Shown here: piece after piece, positions 18,002 to 26,991 of the stretch
Numbering within the stretch: position 1 is the first letter of the stretch
Layout: each line of letters starts with the position of its first letter
Origin: Azoarcus taiwanensis
GTDB taxonomy: Bacteria; Pseudomonadota; Gammaproteobacteria; Burkholderiales; Rhodocyclaceae
Direction: 5' to 3'
Assembly (NCBI RefSeq): GCF_012910885.1
Contig: NZ_WTVM01000003.1
Location: 1-64,000 of the forward strand
DNA length: 64,000 nt
Notes under the pieces: generated by a model
Databases searched by the model: none
Told to the model about the DNA's origin: nothing
What the model saw: only the letters and a program-made list of their open reading frames with translations
Program-made: the position numbers and the translations under genes

Positions 18002-19741
18002 ATGGCATTCACGCTGCATGGTCTCGCAGTCTCGCCCGGCATTGCCATTGGCCATGCACATCTGATCTCGCACGCACTGCTCGAGGTCAATCATTACCAC
18101 GTCGCCGAAAAATACATCCCCGAAGAACTCGACCGCCTGGATGACGCACTGGCAACGGTGCAAGGCGAGCTTGTCGGGCTGAAGGCAGCAGCCACCTCCG
18201 GGCTGGGTCACACCGAGGTCGGCGCCTTTATCGACCTGCAGATGATGATGCTGGCCGATCCGATGCTGGTGGACGCCGCACGCAAACTGGTCGAGGAGCG
18301 ACGCTGCAACGCCGAATGGGCACTGGTGCAGCAGATGGAGCACCTGGTCGAACAGTTCGACCAGATCGAGGACCCCTACCTGCGCGAGCGAAAAGCCGAC
18401 GTGGTGCAGGTGATCGAGCGCCTGGTCAAGGTCTTGCTCGGCCACCCGGGCCATCTGCCGGCAAAGCGGCGTGATGGCCTCGGCACCATCATCGTCGCCC
18501 ATGACCTGTCACCGGCCGACACCATCGGGTTCCGCGATCACAACATCGCCGGATTCGTCACCGATGTGGGTGGCCCGACCAGCCACACCGCCATCGTCGC
18601 CCGCAACCTGGCGATCCCGGCGGTGGTCGGCCTGCAGCACATCCGCCACCTGCTGGAGGACGACGAACTCGTCATCATCGACGGTACCCGGGGCGTGGTC
18701 ATCATTGATCCGGACCCGACCATCGTCGAGGAATACCGGTTGCGCCGAGCAGAGCTGGAACTCGAGCGCTCCAAGCTCCATCGCATCAAGGACACGCATT
18801 CCGCCACGCTCGACGGCGAGGAAGTCTTTCTTCACGCCAATATCGAAGGTCCGAAGGACATCGGCCAGGTTCGTGCCGCCAACGCCGACGGTGTCGGGCT
18901 GTACCGCACCGAGTTCCTCTTCATCGGGCGTGACACCCTGCCAGACGAAGAAGAGCAGTACGAGGCCTACAAGGCGGTGCTCAAGGCGATGGGCAGCAAG
19001 CCGGTCACGATCCGCACCTTCGACGTCGGCGCCGACAAGGCACTGAAGCACCAGCCCAGCCGCATCGAACCCAACCCGGCGCTCGGGTTGCGCGCGATCC
19101 GTTTCTCGCTGTCAGAGCCGAAGATGTTCCTGACCCAACTGCGGGCCCTGTTGCGCGCTTCGGTGCATGGCAAGCTCCGCATCATGGTGCCGATGCTCGC
19201 GCACGCGAAGGAGATCGACCAAACCCTCGGCCTCGTCGATCGCGCCCGTGCGGAGCTGCGCGCGGAGGGCGCGAAGTTCGACGAACGCGTCGAGATAGGC
19301 GCAATGATCGAGGTGCCAGCGGCAGCGCTGTCGCTCGGCATGTTCGTGCGTCGGGTATCGTTCATGTCGATCGGCACCAACGACCTGATCCAGTACACGC
19401 TCGCGATCGACCGCTCGGACGATGCCGTGGTGCACCTGTACGACCCCTTGCACCCGGCAGTGTTGAAACTCATCGCCGGCACCATCCAGGCAGGCGTACG
19501 CTACGGCCTGCCGGTTGCAGTGTGCGGCGAGATGGCCGGCGACCCGGCCTACACCCTGTTGCTGCTCGGCATGGGGTTGCGCCATTTCTCGATGCATCCG
19601 TCGAACATCCTCGGCATCAAGCAGCAAGTGCTGCGCGCCGACGTCGGCGAGCTCGCGCCCAAGGTCCAGCGCATCCTGCGCATGGATGAGCCAGCCAAGG
19701 TAAGAGATGCAGTATTGCGACTGGGTGGGGGGGTGATTTGA
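18002..19741 (+). CDS. ptsI: PTS enzyme I (phosphoenolpyruvate-protein phosphotransferase)
   Basis: A 579-residue enzyme I of normal length. The phosphohistidine is His195 in GGPTSHTAIVARN. The PEP-binding barrel follows with GLYRTEFLF, the FDVGADK segment, SIGTNDLIQYTLA and the active Cys in AVCGEMAG. It starts the phosphorelay by taking phosphate from PEP. The gene begins 4 bases after HPr and is the third of the three-gene PTS operon. The next transcription element is the SAM-II riboswitch of metX, and no separate terminator is seen between them. Confidence 0.95.
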   Translation: MAFTLHGLAVSPGIAIGHAHLISHALLEVNHYHVAEKYIPEELDRLDDALATVQGELVGLKAAATSGLGHTEVGAFIDLQMMMLADPMLVDAARKLVEERRCNAEWALVQQMEHLVEQFDQIEDPYLRERKADVVQVIERLVKVLLGHPGHLPAKRRDGLGTIIVAHDLSPADTIGFRDHNIAGFVTDVGGPTSHTAIVARNLAIPAVVGLQHIRHLLEDDELVIIDGTRGVVIIDPDPTIVEEYRLRRAELELERSKLHRIKDTHSATLDGEEVFLHANIEGPKDIGQVRAANADGVGLYRTEFLFIGRDTLPDEEEQYEAYKAVLKAMGSKPVTIRTFDVGADKALKHQPSRIEPNPALGLRAIRFSLSEPKMFLTQLRALLRASVHGKLRIMVPMLAHAKEIDQTLGLVDRARAELRAEGAKFDERVEIGAMIEVPAAALSLGMFVRRVSFMSIGTNDLIQYTLAIDRSDDAVVHLYDPLHPAVLKLIAGTIQAGVRYGLPVAVCGEMAGDPAYTLLLLGMGLRHFSMHPSNILGIKQQVLRADVGELAPKVQRILRMDEPAKVRDAVLRLGGGVI

Positions 19742-19774
19742 CAAGTGCGCTTCCAAACGCTAACTTGACGACAT

Positions 19775-19830
19775 AGCGCCGATTTGAACCACAGCTTGCG
19801 GGCGCTCAATAAATCCGGCTAAAGCGAGGG
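19775..19830 (+). promoter_or_regulatory. SAM-II riboswitch aptamer upstream of metX
   Basis: The segment matches the SAM-II (metA-type) aptamer as I recall it. A P1 stem AGCGCC (19775-19780) pairs with GGCGCT (19801-19806). The loop holds GATTTGAACC and GCTTGCG, and the 3' strand runs AATAAAT, GGCTAAA, then the purine-rich GCGAGGG that should form the pseudoknot. S-adenosylmethionine binding would lower expression of the methionine genes that follow. The 3' purine strand is about 55 bases before the metX ATG, too far to be its own ribosome site, and a terminator follows. Confidence 0.85.
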
Positions 19831-19833
19831 CGA

Positions 19834-19866
19834 CCCAGTCCGCGTTTTTCAGCCGGCTGGGTTTTT
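19834..19866 (+). terminator. Intrinsic terminator after the SAM-II aptamer
   Basis: CCCAG-(T)-CCG at 19834-19842 pairs with CGGCTGGG at 19854-19861, an 8-bp stem with one bulge, followed by TTTTT. It starts 3 bases after the aptamer and ends 19 bases before metX. It probably serves as the riboswitch expression platform, and it may also end read-through from ptsI. Confidence 0.7.
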
Positions 19867-19885
19867 CAGTTTACGTGCGCACAAA

Positions 19886-21013
19886 ATGATCCAACCTCAA
19901 TCCGTCGGTGTCGTCGAAGCCCGAACCGCCCGGTTCAGCGCCCCGCTGGCGTTGAAGAGCGGGGGCACGCTCGACGAGTATGAACTGGTCTACGAGACCT
20001 ACGGCGAACTCAACGCCGATCGCAGCAATGCGGTGCTGGTATGTCACGCGCTGTCCGGCTCGCATCATGTCGCCGGCCACTATGCAGACGAACCATCGAA
20101 CGTCGGCTGGTGGGACAACCTGATCGGCCCCGGCAAGCCGCTCGATACGCGCCGTTTCTTCGTCATCGGCGTGAACAATCTCGGCGGCTGCCACGGCACG
20201 ACCGGGCCCCGCTCGATCAACCCGGCGACCGGCCGTCACTGGGGCGCGGATTTCCCCTTCGTCACCGTCGAGGATTGGGTGACCGCCCAGGCCCGGCTTG
20301 CGGACATGCTGGGCATCGAGCGCTTCGCCGCGGTCGTCGGCGGCAGCCTCGGCGGCATGCAGGCGGTGTCGTGGTCACTGCAGTACCCGGACCGGGTGGC
20401 CAACGTCGTAGCGATTGCCTCGGCACCCAAACTCAGCACACAGAACATCGCGTTCAACGAGGTCGCGCGACAAGCCATTCTCAGCGACCCCGACTTTCAC
20501 GGCGGGCACTACTACGAACACGGCGTGGTGCCGCGTAACGGCCTGAAGCTTGCGCGCATGATCGGCCACATCACCTATCTGTCGGATGATTCGCTGGCCG
20601 AGAAATTCGGTCGCAGCCTGCGTCATGGCAAAGCCTTGTACAGCTTCGACGTCGAGTTCGAGATCGAATCCTACCTGCGTTATCAGGGCGACAAGTTTGC
20701 CGGTTTCTTCGACGCCAACACCTACCTGCTGACCACCAAGGCCCTGGATTACTTCGACCCCGCCTTCGAGCATGGCGGCAATCTGCCCGCTGCACTCGCA
20801 CGCTCGAGAGCCGATTTTCTGGTGGTCTCGTTTACGACCGACTGGCGCTTCTCGCCGTCGCGCAGCCAGGAGCTGGTCTATGCCCTGCTGCACAACCGCC
20901 GCAACGTCAGCTACGCCGAGATCGACTGTGCCGCAGGTCATGACTCGTTCCTGCTCGACGACGTGCATTACCACTCGGTGCTGCGCAGCTACTTCGACCG
21001 GATCAGGACGTAA
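19886..21013 (+). CDS. metX: Homoserine O-acyltransferase (MetX)
   Basis: A 375-residue alpha/beta-hydrolase-fold acyltransferase of normal length. The nucleophile is Ser154 in [10 protein letters not shown], and the C-terminal His is in [10 protein letters not shown]. It acylates homoserine in the first committed step of methionine synthesis. Many proteobacterial MetX enzymes use succinyl-CoA rather than acetyl-CoA, and the donor here is not settled by eye. It is followed 5 bases later by metW and lies under a SAM-II riboswitch with terminator. Confidence 0.93.
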   Translation: MIQPQSVGVVEARTARFSAPLALKSGGTLDEYELVYETYGELNADRSNAVLVCHALSGSHHVAGHYADEPSNVGWWDNLIGPGKPLDTRRFFVIGVNNLGGCHGTTGPRSINPATGRHWGADFPFVTVEDWVTAQARLADMLGIERFAAVVGGSLGGMQAVSWSLQYPDRVANVVAIASAPKLSTQNIAFNEVARQAILSDPDFHGGHYYEHGVVPRNGLKLARMIGHITYLSDDSLAEKFGRSLRHGKALYSFDVEFEIESYLRYQGDKFAGFFDANTYLLTTKALDYFDPAFEHGGNLPAALARSRADFLVVSFTTDWRFSPSRSQELVYALLHNRRNVSYAEIDCAAGHDSFLLDDVHYHSVLRSYFDRIRT

Positions 21014-21018
21014 ACGCC

Positions 21019-21618
21019 ATGATGTATCGCTATGACTTCGACGTGATCGCCCGGTGGATCGAACCCGGGGAGAAAGTGCTCGACCTCGCCTGCGGCGACG
21101 GCTCGCTGCTACGCCATCTGATGAGCGTGCGCAACGTGCAGGGATACGGGGTGGAGAACGACATCGACAACCTGACCGCCTGCATCGGCAACGGCATCAA
21201 CGTGATCCAGGTCGACCTAGAGAAGGGCCTGGCCGGCTTCGAAGACGGCTTCTTCGACCACGTCATCATGAGCCTGTCGCTGCAAGCCATCCACAACACT
21301 CAGGGCATTCTCGCCGAGATGCTGCGGGTCGGACGCGAAGCGGTGGTGAGTTTTCCGAACTTCGGTTACTGGCGACACCGCCAGAGCATTCTTAACGGAC
21401 GGATGCCGGTGTCGGAAAGCCTGCCGCACCAGTGGTTCAACACGCCCAACGTCCGCTTCTTCACGATCGCTGATTTCGAGGCGTTGTGCGAGCTGAACGG
21501 CATCGAGGTACGCGAGCGTCTCGCGTTCGACGAAGGCCAGCAGGTCACCGACGAGCCGAACTTCCTCGCCAGCGTGGCGGTATATCGTCTGGGCAAACGC
21601 CACAACATCGGCGCCTGA
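21019..21618 (+). CDS. metW: Methionine biosynthesis protein MetW
   Basis: A 199-residue class I methyltransferase-fold protein. The SAM-site motif VLDLACGDGSLLRHL is near residue 20, and GYGVEND follows. MetW is a usual partner of MetX and is reported to be needed for its activity in several proteobacteria; its own reaction is unclear. The gap to metX is 5 bases, so the pair is one operon. It ends close to a bidirectional hairpin shared with the convergent small gene. Confidence 0.92.
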   Translation: MMYRYDFDVIARWIEPGEKVLDLACGDGSLLRHLMSVRNVQGYGVENDIDNLTACIGNGINVIQVDLEKGLAGFEDGFFDHVIMSLSLQAIHNTQGILAEMLRVGREAVVSFPNFGYWRHRQSILNGRMPVSESLPHQWFNTPNVRFFTIADFEALCELNGIEVRERLAFDEGQQVTDEPNFLASVAVYRLGKRHNIGA

Positions 21619-21628
21619 CACAAGACTA

Positions 21629-21646
21629 GGCCGGCAATTGCCGGCC
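21629..21646. terminator. Bidirectional hairpin after metXW
   Basis: GGCCGGCAATTGCCGGCC is an 18-bp perfect palindrome, 11 bases after the metW stop. A second stem (GCACCC / GGGTGC) follows at about 21653-21679. There is no good T-run, so terminator activity is only likely from its position between convergent genes. Confidence 0.5.
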
Positions 21647-21690
21647 CGCGTTGCACCCGCCCGTGCTCGAGCAGGGTGCCTGATCCCTTG

Positions 21691-22008
21691 TCAGCCGACC
21701 ACGAAGTTGGCTACGTCGACGCGTATCGCCGGACGCTGCAGGGCAGACGCAACTGCCAATGCGAACGCCTTGGACCATTCTCCACCAGCTTCGAAGCGTT
21801 CCTCGCCACCGTACTTGGCGACGTTCAGCACCATGTCGAGGACCAGCACCTTGCCCATCGGGTTGGTGGGCGTGCATTCCAGGTCCTCGAACTCCTTGGC
21901 CAGCCAGGCACGCGCCTGATCCTTGCTCATTGCCGTGACTTCGGCGTCGTGCAGGGGAATCTCATACTCACGCTCAGCACCGAACGAAACGGTGATGGTA
22001 TAACTCAT
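21691..22008 (-). CDS. Conserved-looking small hypothetical protein
   Basis: A 105-residue acidic, soluble protein that I cannot place in a family. It begins SYTITVSFGAEREYEIPLHD, suggesting beta strands, then a helical region (KDQARAWLAKEFEDLE) and a C-terminal strand. The ATG has an excellent ribosome site, GAGGAG with 6 bases spacing, and codon use matches its neighbours, so it is probably real and well translated. It stands alone, convergent to metW. Confidence 0.7.
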   Translation of the reverse strand: MSYTITVSFGAEREYEIPLHDAEVTAMSKDQARAWLAKEFEDLECTPTNPMGKVLVLDMVLNVAKYGGEERFEAGGEWSKAFALAVASALQRPAIRVDVANFVVG

Positions 22009-22245
22009 GGTCAGCTCCTCGATTGTGATTCAACTTTTGTAGTATCGTGCCATTTTCGGCGCCGTAGCTCGAACTGGCAAGTCGTGGCCGGTGGCGCTCG
22101 GTCAGGGCGCATGATCTAGCGGATAACAGCCCTGCGCATTAGTAGGCACACATGGGGCAAGGATACAGGGACTTGGCAGACTGCGGCCACTCACAGGCAC
22201 ACGTTCTCCCGAACGCGCGGGTTCCGGGTTGTATCGCCGCCACGG

Positions 22246-22267
22246 CACGTGTCGGAGCCGACACGTG
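22246..22267. repeat. 10-bp inverted repeat upstream of the GGDEF-EAL gene
   Basis: CACGTGTCGG-AG-CCGACACGTG lies 34 bases before the start of the signalling gene. The 2-base loop is too short for a normal RNA hairpin, so a protein operator is more likely than a terminator. The rest of the 292-base gap shows no gene. Confidence 0.5.
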
Positions 22268-22300
22268 AATCTGGGTCAATCGTAGTCATCCTCTGATCAT

Positions 22301-25099
22301 ATGGCGCATGAAACGCTGATCGAAGAGCTCGCGGGTATCGGCAGCTGGACGGTGGATTGCCTGACGGGCGAAATGACCTGGTCGCCCGGTTTGCGGATAC
22401 TGCTTGGCATCGGGCCGGATGTGCCCGCCAGCGCCGAAGCTCTGCTCGCGTGTTTCGCAGAACCCGGGAAGCTGGCCGAGTTCGCCAGGGGTCGGGGCGA
22501 GGGTGGCGAGCTTCGCCTGACACCTGTTTCCGGCAGCGCACGCTGCCTCGAGATCGTGGTCGCACCCGAGCAAAATGGCTGCAAACCACCGACACGTTTC
22601 ATCGGCGTGTGCAAGAACGTTACGGAACTGAGCGCGCTCGAAGACGAGTATCAGAAACAGGGCGGCTACCTCAAGGGCATTCTGGCGCACCTCCCGCAGG
22701 GGATCACGGTATTCGACGAAACCTTGCGTCTGAAATACTGGAACGACAGCGCCATCGAAGTTCTTGCCCTGCCCCACGAAATCGTGGTACCGGACGTTCG
22801 CTTCGAGGACCTCATCATGGTGCCCGCCACGCGTGGCGAGTACGGCCCCGGCGATCCGGGCGAGCTGGTTCGTCAGCGCCGCGAGCTCGCGTTGCGCTTC
22901 GAGGCTCACAGCTTCGAGCGTACCCGCCCGAACGGGCGGACCCATCTGGTGATCGGCGAGCCAATGTTCATAGACGGCCGGATAGCCGGCTTCATCACCA
23001 CCTACACCGACATTACCGAGCGCAAGAAGATTGAGCGCGAAATCGAGCGCCAGAACCAGATCCTGGCGTCGATCATCGAGAACATCCCTTGCGGCGTATC
23101 CCTCTTCGACAAGGACTTCCGTCTGCTCGCCTACAACGAGGAGCTCAAGGCAGTACTCGGCCTGCCGGACGAGCTCTTTGCAGACCAGAGCACGACACTG
23201 ATCGACTTTTTCGAATACAACGCCAGACGAGGCGAATACGGTGAAGGCGATCCGGACGAGATCGTGCGCCAGCTCACCGAGCGCGCGCGCGACCCGCAGC
23301 CCCACAGTTTCGAGCGGGTAAGACCCGACGGACGCGTCATCCACATCCGTGGGCAGCCCCTGCCCGACGGCAGCTTCGTGACCATCTACAACGACATCAC
23401 CGAGCTGCGGAGAGCAGAAGCACGCCAGATTCTTGCCGACAAGGTGTTCGAGAACACACCCGAAGCGATCGTGATCCTGTCACCGGACAAGCGCATCGTT
23501 TCGGCCAACCCGGCTTTCACGACGATTACCGGGCAGGAGCTGGAATCGGTGCTCGACAAGCATTTCGACCCGTCGGACGACCCGTCGGAAAGTGCACTGG
23601 CCGACGATGCGTGGGCCATTGTCGAAGGCGGCGGCAGCTTTTCCGGCGAAACCGTCGGCGTGCGTGCCGACGGCAGCCGCTATCCCCGAGCGCTGACCAT
23701 GGTCGCGGTGCGGGACCGGGACGATGGGTCGATCACCCATTTCGTCGCGATCTTCATCGACATCACCGAACGCAAGCGGCAGGAAGCGGATATCGCACAC
23801 CTTGCCCACCACGACGTGCTCACCGGGCTCGCCAACCGCTTTTCGCTGCAAGCCCGACTCGAGCAATCGCTGGCCGATGCGCGACGCAAGGGGAATGCGC
23901 TGGCGGTGCTCTTTCTCGATCTCGACCGTTTCAAGAACATCAACGACTCGCTTGGTCATCACCATGGAGACGCGCTTCTCGTCGAGGTCGGCAAGCGGCT
24001 GACAGAGGCTGTGCGGGCCTCGGATACCGTTGCGCGCCTCGGCGGCGACGAGTTCGTCGTTGTCGTGCAGGACGTCGGTAGCGTCAGTGATGCCGCACAT
24101 GTGGCCGGCCAGTTGATGGGACGTCTGTCGGCACCCTACTCGGTCGGGGAACTCGAACTGCACGCGATACCGTCGATCGGCATCAGCATGTTCCCGTGCG
24201 ATGGCGAGACACCCGACACGCTGCTTCGCAACGCCGACGCCGCGATGTACCACGCGAAGGCGCTTGGTCGGGCCAATTTCCAGTTCTTCACCGAACAGCT
24301 CAACCGCGCGGTGACCGAACGGTTCCAACTCGAGGCGAAACTGCGCAAAGCGGTAGCCAGCGAAGAATTCGAACTCTGGTATCAGCCGCTCTTCGAGCCG
24401 CAGGGCGACGTCATGGCGGTTTGCGCCGTGGAGGCCTTGTTGCGCTGGCGAACGATTGACGGCGAGCTGGTGTCGCCCGGAGAGTTCATACCACTCGCCG
24501 AGGAAACCGGCATGATCGTCCAGATCGGCGACTGGGTCATCGCCGAGGCTTGTCGGCAACTTGAGAAGTGGCATGCCGGCGGCCTCGAGTCACTCCGCAT
24601 CGCGATCAATCTTTCGGCCAGGCAATTGCGCGACAAGGGTTTGCCGCTGCGTGTCGAGCAGCTGATGAAGCAGCACGGGCTCGGAGCGGGTGCGATAGAG
24701 TTCGAGATCACCGAAAGCAGTGTCATGGAGGAGCCGACCCAGGCCATCGCGGTACTGGATGCCCTGAAAGCGTCCGGAGCATCGCTGTCGATCGACGACT
24801 TCGGCACCGGCTACTCCTCACTCTCGTATTTGAAGCTGTTCCCACTCGACCGGCTCAAGATCGACCGCTCCTTCGTCTCCGACATCGAGCACGATGCCAA
24901 CGACGCCGCCATCGTCGGCGCGGCGGTATCACTCGCCCACAACCTCGGCCTGCGCGTCGTCGCTGAGGGCGTCGAAAGCGCCACCCAGCTTGAACGCCTG
25001 ACGCACCTCGGCTGTGATGAACTCCAGGGCTATCATCTGTGCCGACCCTTGCCGGCCGCAGCAGTCGAACGCTTCCTGCGCGATAATCCTGCGCCATGA
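22301..25099 (+). CDS. PAS-GGDEF-EAL cyclic di-GMP signalling protein
   Basis: A 932-residue cytoplasmic protein without membrane helices. It has about four sensor modules: a divergent N-terminal PAS-like part, two PAS segments with the repeated pattern REYGxGDPxELVRQ (around residues 120-240 and 245-370), and a PAS ending in FIDITERK near residue 490. The GGDEF domain keeps GGDEF near residue 582 and the EAL domain keeps VEALLRW near 710 and DDFGTGYSSL. Both catalytic signatures are intact, so it may make or break c-di-GMP depending on its signal. The stop overlaps the next gene as ATGA. Confidence 0.92.
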   Translation: MAHETLIEELAGIGSWTVDCLTGEMTWSPGLRILLGIGPDVPASAEALLACFAEPGKLAEFARGRGEGGELRLTPVSGSARCLEIVVAPEQNGCKPPTRFIGVCKNVTELSALEDEYQKQGGYLKGILAHLPQGITVFDETLRLKYWNDSAIEVLALPHEIVVPDVRFEDLIMVPATRGEYGPGDPGELVRQRRELALRFEAHSFERTRPNGRTHLVIGEPMFIDGRIAGFITTYTDITERKKIEREIERQNQILASIIENIPCGVSLFDKDFRLLAYNEELKAVLGLPDELFADQSTTLIDFFEYNARRGEYGEGDPDEIVRQLTERARDPQPHSFERVRPDGRVIHIRGQPLPDGSFVTIYNDITELRRAEARQILADKVFENTPEAIVILSPDKRIVSANPAFTTITGQELESVLDKHFDPSDDPSESALADDAWAIVEGGGSFSGETVGVRADGSRYPRALTMVAVRDRDDGSITHFVAIFIDITERKRQEADIAHLAHHDVLTGLANRFSLQARLEQSLADARRKGNALAVLFLDLDRFKNINDSLGHHHGDALLVEVGKRLTEAVRASDTVARLGGDEFVVVVQDVGSVSDAAHVAGQLMGRLSAPYSVGELELHAIPSIGISMFPCDGETPDTLLRNADAAMYHAKALGRANFQFFTEQLNRAVTERFQLEAKLRKAVASEEFELWYQPLFEPQGDVMAVCAVEALLRWRTIDGELVSPGEFIPLAEETGMIVQIGDWVIAEACRQLEKWHAGGLESLRIAINLSARQLRDKGLPLRVEQLMKQHGLGAGAIEFEITESSVMEEPTQAIAVLDALKASGASLSIDDFGTGYSSLSYLKLFPLDRLKIDRSFVSDIEHDANDAAIVGAAVSLAHNLGLRVVAEGVESATQLERLTHLGCDELQGYHLCRPLPAAAVERFLRDNPAP

Positions 25100-25821
25100 A
25101 AGAGTACGCCCGAGAACTTATTGCGGCGGCGCGCACGCTCGCCGACACCGTCGACCGCCTGGACTTCGCGCCACCGGTCAGCCATGTCTACAACCCGCTC
25201 GACTACGCACGGACCATTCATGAAGCCTACCTCGCCCGGTATGCGGACGGACGTCGCCGGGTGGTCTTCATCGGCATGAACCCCGGCCCCTTCGGAATGA
25301 CTCAGACCGGCGTGCCGTTCGGCGAAATTGCGATGGTACGCGACTGGCTCGGTCTCGCCGGGCCGGTGGGCAAGCCCGACCGCGAGAGCCCGAAACGCCC
25401 GGTCGAAGGTTTCGACTGCAGCCGTTCGGAAGTATCTGGACGGCGGCTGTGGGGGCTGTTTAGCGAGCGTTTCGGCACTCCGGAGGCATTCTTCGCCGAG
25501 CACTTTGTCGCCAATTACTGCCCGCTGGTGTTTCTCGACGGCGGGCGCAATCTGACGCCGGACAAGCTCCCCGCCCACGAAACCCGGCCACTGCTCGAGG
25601 CCTGCGACATCCATCTGCAACGACTCTGCGACGTCCTCGAGCCAGACTGGGTCATCGGAGTGGGCGCCTGGGCCGAACAGCGTGCTGCACTCGCTCTTGC
25701 CGGTCGAGACATCCGGCTCGGCCGGATACTGCACCCCAGTCCGGCGAGCCCGGCGGCGAACCGTGGCTGGGCGGCTGCAGCAACCCGGCAACTGCTTGAA
25801 ATGGGAGTGTGGACCGACTGA
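25096..25821 (+). CDS. SMUG1-like uracil-DNA glycosylase
   Basis: A 241-residue protein of the uracil-DNA glycosylase superfamily, SMUG1 branch. The first active-site motif is GMNPGPFGM near residue 59, the middle segment NYCPLVF holds the base-recognition Asn, and the last motif is HPSPASPAAN near residue 214. It should remove uracil and oxidised pyrimidines from DNA in base-excision repair. Its start overlaps the stop of the c-di-GMP gene, so translation is coupled, though no functional link is known to me. An ordinary ung gene is not in the window. Confidence 0.88.
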   Translation: MKEYARELIAAARTLADTVDRLDFAPPVSHVYNPLDYARTIHEAYLARYADGRRRVVFIGMNPGPFGMTQTGVPFGEIAMVRDWLGLAGPVGKPDRESPKRPVEGFDCSRSEVSGRRLWGLFSERFGTPEAFFAEHFVANYCPLVFLDGGRNLTPDKLPAHETRPLLEACDIHLQRLCDVLEPDWVIGVGAWAEQRAALALAGRDIRLGRILHPSPASPAANRGWAAAATRQLLEMGVWTD

Positions 25822-26117
25822 ATCGACCGTTCGCACCCAGAGCTTTTGCAGGGGCAGCATGCGCGCATCCCCGGCAATCGTCAGCGTCAGGCGCGCCATC
25901 GGTTGTGTCGTGGGGTCCGACGATGTGCCTGCTCCGCTAGCCAGCATTCATCAGACCGCAGGATGCGGCCCGCGATCGCTGCGGTTCAGGATTCCAGCCC
26001 GACCTCCGAGTATGTCGTGGGAGGAGACGCGAACTTTCCGCCCTCGCTCCGGAGCCGTTATAATTCATAATTATGCATGCAAGGGCGTCTCGCTGACGTT
26101 CCGCAAGGAGAGACCTG

Positions 26118-26774
26118 ATGGATGTCGTGGACCAGCTATTCGAGAACAATCGCAGGTGGGCTCAGCAGAAATGCGAGGAAGACCCCGACTTCTTCACCCG
26201 TTTGCTCAACCAGCAGAGCCCGGAATACCTCTGGATCGGCTGCTCGGACAGCCGAGTTCCGGCAAACCAGATCGTGGGGCTCGCACCTGGCGAAGTGTTC
26301 GTTCATCGCAACGTCGCCAACCAGATCGTGCATACCGATCTCAATGCCTTGTCAGTCATCCAGTACGCGGTCGACGCCCTGCGCGTAAAGCATATCCTGA
26401 TCGTCGGCCATTACGGTTGCGGCGGCGTACAAGCCGCACTCAATGACAACCGGATTGGACTGATAGACAACTGGTTGCGCCATGTGCAGGACGTTCGTGA
26501 CCGCCATCGGGACATGCTCGGTACCATCGACGACCCCAAACACAGGCTTGATCGCATGTGCGAGCTCAACGTGATGCAACAGGTAGTGAACGTGTGCCAG
26601 ACCTCGGTGCTGCGTGAAGCGTGGGAGAGGGGGCAGAAGGTCACCGTTCACGGTTGGTGCTACGATCTCGCCGATGGCATCATTCGTGATCTTGAGGTGA
26701 GCGCCGGTTGTCGCGACGAAGCAATCGAACTCTATCTCGACGCCGGCAGCCGCTGCCTGCGCGAAAGGGCCTGA
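26118..26774 (+). CDS. can: Beta-class carbonic anhydrase
   Basis: A 218-residue enzyme. The zinc ligands are Cys42, His98 and Cys101, with the Asp44-Arg46 dyad in CSDSRVP, the same positions as in E. coli Can. It interconverts CO2 and bicarbonate in the cytoplasm. The ATG follows AAGGAGAGACCTG. The 296-base gap upstream holds no recognised gene. A TATAAT at 26059-26064 lies 53 bases before the start and could be a -10 box, but the -35 region is poor. Confidence 0.95.
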   Translation: MDVVDQLFENNRRWAQQKCEEDPDFFTRLLNQQSPEYLWIGCSDSRVPANQIVGLAPGEVFVHRNVANQIVHTDLNALSVIQYAVDALRVKHILIVGHYGCGGVQAALNDNRIGLIDNWLRHVQDVRDRHRDMLGTIDDPKHRLDRMCELNVMQQVVNVCQTSVLREAWERGQKVTVHGWCYDLADGIIRDLEVSAGCRDEAIELYLDAGSRCLRERA

Positions 26775-26814
26775 CGCAGCCGCTCCCGCGCAGTTTCGCC
26801 AGAGACAGGAAACC

Positions 26815-26991
26815 ATGCGTATCGGCATAGACTTCGGAAACACCTGGGTCGGGATCATCGCACTTGCCGACGACCGTGGTCCGTCCCGAATCATGCGTCC
26901 TCATGGCCATGTTCCGCACTTGTGGCGCGAAGCGGTCTGCTCGGGTGTCGTTGGCACCCCATGGCTGCAGCCCGCCGGAGCATGCGGATGA
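26815..26991 (+). pseudogene. Short remnant resembling the N-terminus of a ROK/actin-fold kinase
   Basis: A 58-codon frame opens with MRIGIDFGNTWVGIIAL, which resembles the phosphate-1 motif at the start of ROK sugar kinases (usually IGIDLGGTK) and other actin-fold ATPases. After about 30 residues the likeness is lost and the frame stops. It has a fair ribosome site (AGGAAACC) and its stop overlaps the next start as ATGA, so it may still be translated. I read it as the leftover 5' end of a deleted kinase gene now coupled to the membrane protein gene. Confidence 0.4.
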
